From: CABMGO01 sp964574775
GTDB taxonomy: Archaea > Nanobdellota > Nanobdellia > Pacearchaeales > GW2011-AR1
Reading direction: 5' to 3'
Length of the DNA stretch: 23,793 bases
Assembly (NCBI GenBank): GCA_964574775.1
Contig: CAZNOS010000007.1
Coordinates: 1-23,793, forward strand
Positions 20,590-23,793 of the stretch are shown here, in pieces. Position 1 is the stretch's first letter; each line of letters opens with the position of its first letter. A model generated the notes under the pieces. The model saw only the letters and a program-made list of their open reading frames with translations. It made no database searches and was not told where the DNA came from. The position numbers and the translations under genes were made by a program.

Positions 20590-20955
20590 CTAAAACCACT
20601 TACCATTATAACTTCGACATCTCGTATCACAACTAAATTTATACACAGGCCATCCTCTGCAGATTTCCGGTCTATAATTATATACTGAACATCTTGCTAA
20701 GCCATTCTTAATTTCTAGAAACTGACAATATCCGTTAGCTCTTTTAAGCCAATGTTTGCCCTCAACAAAATCTTTCTTGCCAGATTTTTTCAATCTCTCG
20801 ATATCTTCTTTAGAGAGCTTTACTCTTAATCGACAACACTGTCCACAACGAAGACACTTAAATTTTCTACGCTTAAGCAAGATTGGTCTAAGTACAAAAA
20901 TATAAATAATAATAATTATAAAAGCAGTTGAAAAGATAGTATCTAAATCGCTCAT
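20590..20955 (-). CDS. YkgJ-type cysteine-cluster protein with membrane anchor
   Basis: A 121-residue protein with an N-terminal membrane helix (about residues 9-26) followed by a CxxCxxCC cluster (C34, C37, C40, C41). The other typical positions are C77, C89 and C99 in YNYRPEICRGWPVY, then C109 and C113. The spacing C-x2-C-x2-CC ... C ... C-x-x-Y-x-x-RP-x-x-C is the YkgJ/UPF0153 family pattern, thought to bind metal (zinc or an iron-sulfur centre). The function is unknown. The ATG at 20955 follows the valS TAG by 2 bases, so it is translated from the valS message; a GTG at 20958 overlaps the stop and is less likely. The anchor is a less common feature in a family that is usually soluble. Confidence 0.78.
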   Translation of the reverse strand: MSDLDTIFSTAFIIIIIYIFVLRPILLKRRKFKCLRCGQCCRLRVKLSKEDIERLKKSGKKDFVEGKHWLKRANGYCQFLEIKNGLARCSVYNYRPEICRGWPVYKFSCDTRCRSYNGKWF

Positions 20956-20957
20956 CA

Positions 20958-23336
20958 CTATGCAAACTCCACCTTAAAATCGCCTTCCTTTATTTCCTTT
21001 GCCGAAACTACCGCTTTCAAATCGTCAATCACGTCTTTCATGGATTTTATTTTATCTTTCTCTAGTGTTAAAATAATCTCCGCCTTCATAGATTTCTGAG
21101 CTACAGACTTCGCATGTCTAATCGCCGTCAGAACTTCATACATAACATCTAATTCATCTGATGCGATTTCTTTCTGACCCTCAGGGCTGACACCCGCGTG
21201 TGTACTGAACTTAGGCCATTCCGAAACGTGAACAGACGCATTCTTCTCAGTCTTCTTAAAGTACTCTTGATAAACTTCTTCAGTAATAAACGGCATTATC
21301 GGAGCCATCAATTTAACTATAGTCAAAAGAGAATTATATAAAACATATTGCGCAGATTTCTTTTTATCTCCAGTCGCATTATATACTCTATTCTTAACAA
21401 TCTCTAAATAATTATCACAAAAACTAGACCAGAAAAACGTTTCAACATTCATCTTAACTTTACTAAATTCATTAACCTCAAAACTTTCGGTGCAAGTTTT
21501 AACAAGCGAGTTCAACTTCTCTAAAAACAATTCATCTACTTTCTCAAATTTCTTAGGTTTAGTTCCGTCGAAGTCGTTCAAACTCATAAACACAAACTTA
21601 GTCGCATTCCATAGTTTAGTAACGAATTTTTTTCCGCCAAGTAAATCTTTTTCTATATAATCCAAATCTTCGCCAAGTTTAGAACCAGCAGCCCAGAACC
21701 GAAGAGCGTCAGAGCCATAGCTGTCTAAAATAATTCGAGGATTAACTACATTACCTTTTGATTTTGACATTTTTTCTCCGTTCATAGCAACATTTCCAGA
21801 AATCATTATTTCTTTCCAGGGAATAGAATTCTCGTGCATCAAAGATTTCACAATTGTATAGAATGCCCAAGTTCTAATGATATCATGACCCTGGGGTCTC
21901 AGTGAAAAAGGAACTTTAATCAAACCTTTTGCACCTTCAAGCGTTGCAGTAATCTGTGGTGTCAGTGAAGATGTCGCCCATGTATCTAAAACCATTATTT
22001 CTGCTTTCGCTTCTTTCTTACATTTTGGACAGAATTTTTTTACTTCAATTGGATCTACGGGCAACTCACTTTCTTTTGGAGTAATTATCTCTCCGCATTC
22101 TTCACATTCCCAAGCAGGAATCGGAACTCCAAAATGCCTATTTCTAGAAATATTCCAATCCCAATCTAAACCCAGAACCCAATTTTCATATCGTTTGTGC
22201 ATATACTCCGGATACCAAACGATTTCTTTTCCTCTTTTAATCAATTCTTCTTTTTTATCTAGAACTTTTATAAACCATTGTTTAGTCGGAATAAATTCTA
22301 TTTCGCTTCCACATTTATCATGAACATTTACATTGTGTTTAATATCTTTTTGTTCAGCAATCAATTCTGTCTCTGCCAAATCTTTCAATGTTTCTTTTCT
22401 TGCTACTTTTATTGGCAAACCCGCATATCTTTCGCAATTCAATTTTCCAGTTTTATCGAAGATTACCCTCGGTTTTAATCCATGCTTGTTTATTGCTTCA
22501 ACATCAAATTTATCGCCATAGGAACAAACCATCAATAAACCCGTTCCTTTATCCAGCTGTGCAGATTCGTCCTCTAAAATAGGAACTTCGTGATTGAACA
22601 AAGGAACAATAGCCCTTTTTCCCTTTAGTTCTTTGGCTCTTTTGTCTTCAGAATTTACAAAAACAGCAACACAAGCTCCAAGAAGTTCAGGTCTCGTTGT
22701 TGCAATAAGTAACTCTTTTCCTGTTTCTTTAACTTTAAATTTTAATGTTGAAAACTTGCTAGGAAGTTCTTTGTCTTCTAGTTCTGCCTGGGCGACGGCC
22801 GTTTGACATTCACAGCACCAAATAGTCGGGAATTCTTTGTGATAGACCTCTCCTTTTTTTAGCAATTCAATAAAAGATTTTTGTGAAACTTTTTGCGAAT
22901 GCTCGTCTATTGTTGAATATTTAAGATCGTAATCGGCTGAAATTCCCAAATCAGAAAAATCTTTAACGCAATCAGGAGTAACTTCTTCCAAAGTCTTGAT
23001 ACATAATTTGATAAATTCAGCCCTACCCATTTCCTTGCTTTTCACACCCTTTAATTTTTCTACTAATCTTTCTGTAGGTAAACCATTATCATCCGTTCCA
23101 AATGGATAAAAAACGCTTCCCTCTTTCATTCTCCTATATCTCGCAACAAAATCCATCTGTGAATACATAAAAGCATGCCCAATATGCATCTTTCCAGAAA
23201 TATTTGGCGGCGGCGTGTCTATTGAATAAATCTTTTTAGCTTTCTTAAATTTGTAAACTTTATTTTCTTTCCAAAAATCCTTCAATCTCTTCTCCGATTC
23301 TTTAAAATCGTATTGTTTATCTACACTTTCAGCCAT
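20958..23336 (-). CDS. valS: Valyl-tRNA synthetase
   Basis: A 792-residue class Ia synthetase that charges tRNA-Val. It has the HIGH motif at 51-54 within TPPPNISGKMHIGHAF, the valine-type marker PPPN. The editing (CP1) domain includes IATTRPELLGACVAVFV, and the KMSKS signature is at 522-526. Two cysteine sets (C174, C175, C177 and C411-x2-C414 ... C436-x2-C439) suggest zinc sites, as in archaeal ValRS and related IleRS proteins. A helical anticodon-binding domain follows (about 600-720), and the end is a short C-terminal region without the long bacterial coiled coil. The length fits archaeal ValRS. A minus-strand TTTTTAAAC element lies about 25 bases before the ATG. It ends in TAG, 2 bases before the YkgJ-type gene. 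Confidence 0.97.
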   Translation of the reverse strand: MAESVDKQYDFKESEKRLKDFWKENKVYKFKKAKKIYSIDTPPPNISGKMHIGHAFMYSQMDFVARYRRMKEGSVFYPFGTDDNGLPTERLVEKLKGVKSKEMGRAEFIKLCIKTLEEVTPDCVKDFSDLGISADYDLKYSTIDEHSQKVSQKSFIELLKKGEVYHKEFPTIWCCECQTAVAQAELEDKELPSKFSTLKFKVKETGKELLIATTRPELLGACVAVFVNSEDKRAKELKGKRAIVPLFNHEVPILEDESAQLDKGTGLLMVCSYGDKFDVEAINKHGLKPRVIFDKTGKLNCERYAGLPIKVARKETLKDLAETELIAEQKDIKHNVNVHDKCGSEIEFIPTKQWFIKVLDKKEELIKRGKEIVWYPEYMHKRYENWVLGLDWDWNISRNRHFGVPIPAWECEECGEIITPKESELPVDPIEVKKFCPKCKKEAKAEIMVLDTWATSSLTPQITATLEGAKGLIKVPFSLRPQGHDIIRTWAFYTIVKSLMHENSIPWKEIMISGNVAMNGEKMSKSKGNVVNPRIILDSYGSDALRFWAAGSKLGEDLDYIEKDLLGGKKFVTKLWNATKFVFMSLNDFDGTKPKKFEKVDELFLEKLNSLVKTCTESFEVNEFSKVKMNVETFFWSSFCDNYLEIVKNRVYNATGDKKKSAQYVLYNSLLTIVKLMAPIMPFITEEVYQEYFKKTEKNASVHVSEWPKFSTHAGVSPEGQKEIASDELDVMYEVLTAIRHAKSVAQKSMKAEIILTLEKDKIKSMKDVIDDLKAVVSAKEIKEGDFKVEFA

Positions 23337-23414
23337 ACCAATTCAAGAAGAATGGCGTTTAAAAAGTTTGAGTTCCGAATTTTGCCTTAATATTTTCGTC
23401 CCAAAATAGGCATA

Positions 23415-23422
23415 CTTATATA
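23415..23422 (+). promoter_or_regulatory. TATA box of the four-helix membrane protein gene
   Basis: CTTATATA lies about 36 bases before the ATG, so transcription should begin near 23443. This leaves a short leader that holds the GGAGG site at 23446-23450. Confidence 0.55.
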
Positions 23423-23445
23423 CATTGAATTAGTTAAAAGAATAA

Positions 23446-23450
23446 GGAGG
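23446..23450 (+). promoter_or_regulatory. Strong Shine-Dalgarno site GGAGG
   Basis: GGAGG with 4 bases to the ATG at 23455. It is one of only two strong Shine-Dalgarno sites at a first gene in this window, so translation is likely to be high. Confidence 0.6.
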
Positions 23451-23454
23451 TATC

Positions 23455-23790
23455 ATGGGAAAAACAATCGGTGGATGGACTTTCGTAATCGGTCTAATTA
23501 TAGCTGTTATAATAGCTATTTTTGGAACTGATCAAACTTGGCCAGTATATTTATTGCTTGTTCTTGGACTTATTGTAGGTCTTTTGAATATAAGCGGTAA
23601 GGAGGCAGGTCATTTTTTAATCGCAGCAATAGCATTTTTATTAACTTTTACTGCATTAGCTAGTATATCCGTTAAAATACCAGTAGTTGGTGATAATTTA
23701 GTTGTATTCTTCAATTTGATTAATACATTTATCGCACCAGCAGCTGCAGTTGTAGCATTTAAGGAATTATTTGCTCACGCAAAAAACTAA
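23455..23790 (+). CDS. Small four-helix membrane protein of unknown function
   Basis: A 111-residue hydrophobic protein with four predicted membrane segments (about residues 8-25, 29-46, 52-73 and 83-103). Short charged turns lie between them (GTDQTWP, NISGKEAGH, KIPVVGDN). The whole protein is membrane, with a short basic end (HAKN). I do not recognise a defined family, though small four-helix proteins of this style are common in DPANN genomes. It has both a TATA box and a strong GGAGG leader, so high expression is plausible, perhaps a structural membrane component. It is divergent from valS. Confidence 0.75.
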   Translation: MGKTIGGWTFVIGLIIAVIIAIFGTDQTWPVYLLLVLGLIVGLLNISGKEAGHFLIAAIAFLLTFTALASISVKIPVVGDNLVVFFNLINTFIAPAAAVVAFKELFAHAKN

Positions 23791-23793
23791 AAA

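Noticed and set aside
1..23793. CRISPR array, tRNA, rRNA, transposon or integrase
   Set aside because: No regularly spaced repeats, tRNA T-arm/anticodon arrangement, rRNA-like segment, terminal inverted repeats or transposase motifs were found on either strand by reading. Weak tRNA-like folds cannot be excluded without a covariance search.

Overview
This AT-rich window most likely comes from a draft genome of a small archaeon of the DPANN group (Woesearchaeota/Pacearchaeota-like). The evidence is the gene content: an MCM helicase, an archaeal-type aRF1 release factor, Cbf5, Dph2, a TrmB-family regulator, an RPA-like protein and an archaeal-sized valyl-tRNA synthetase. Most genes also have a TATA box centred about 25 bases before the start codon, the signature of leaderless archaeal transcription. 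The lineage below archaeal level is inferred from gene style, not from a marker phylogeny. Two blocks of exactly 100 N (12930-13029 and 16316-16415) are scaffold joins of unknown true size.

Layout. 1-2700: a Dph2 gene cut by the window edge, a DedA/VTT membrane protein, cbf5, and a small orphan gene whose terminator hairpin faces cbf5. 2700-7400: a TrmB-like regulator beside a 19-base perfect palindrome, then mcm followed 9 bases later by a methyltransferase, then an RPA32-like OB-fold protein. 7400-10000: a DUF1523-like membrane protein, an orphan, a 5'(3')-deoxyribonucleotidase-like HAD enzyme and an alpha/beta hydrolase. 10000-13400: a J-domain protein facing three small orphan genes and a zinc-ribbon regulator on the other strand. 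13500-16600: an overlapping operon of scpB, a processive family 2 glycosyltransferase and a membrane-anchored protein. It is divergent from a fragment of a probable polysaccharide-deacetylase-fold (DUF2334-like) protein. 16600-20600: aRF1, a membrane-anchored transglutaminase-like protein, a gene broken by an in-frame TAG, a YdeI-like/GIY-YIG overlapping pair, an orphan, and a DnaQ-like exonuclease. 20590-23793: valS with a YkgJ-type cysteine-cluster gene behind it, then a four-helix membrane protein with a strong Shine-Dalgarno site.

Function. Most of the window is core information processing: replication (MCM, RPA-like, DEDDh exonuclease), chromosome organisation (ScpB), RNA modification (Cbf5), translation (ValS, aRF1, Dph2). 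The less ordinary parts are the scpB-glycosyltransferase operon and its possible deacetylase neighbour, the cluster of orphan proteins facing the J-domain gene, the aRF1 that appears to lack the domain 3 minidomain, and the TAG-interrupted gene. No rRNA, tRNA, CRISPR array, transposase or integrase was found.
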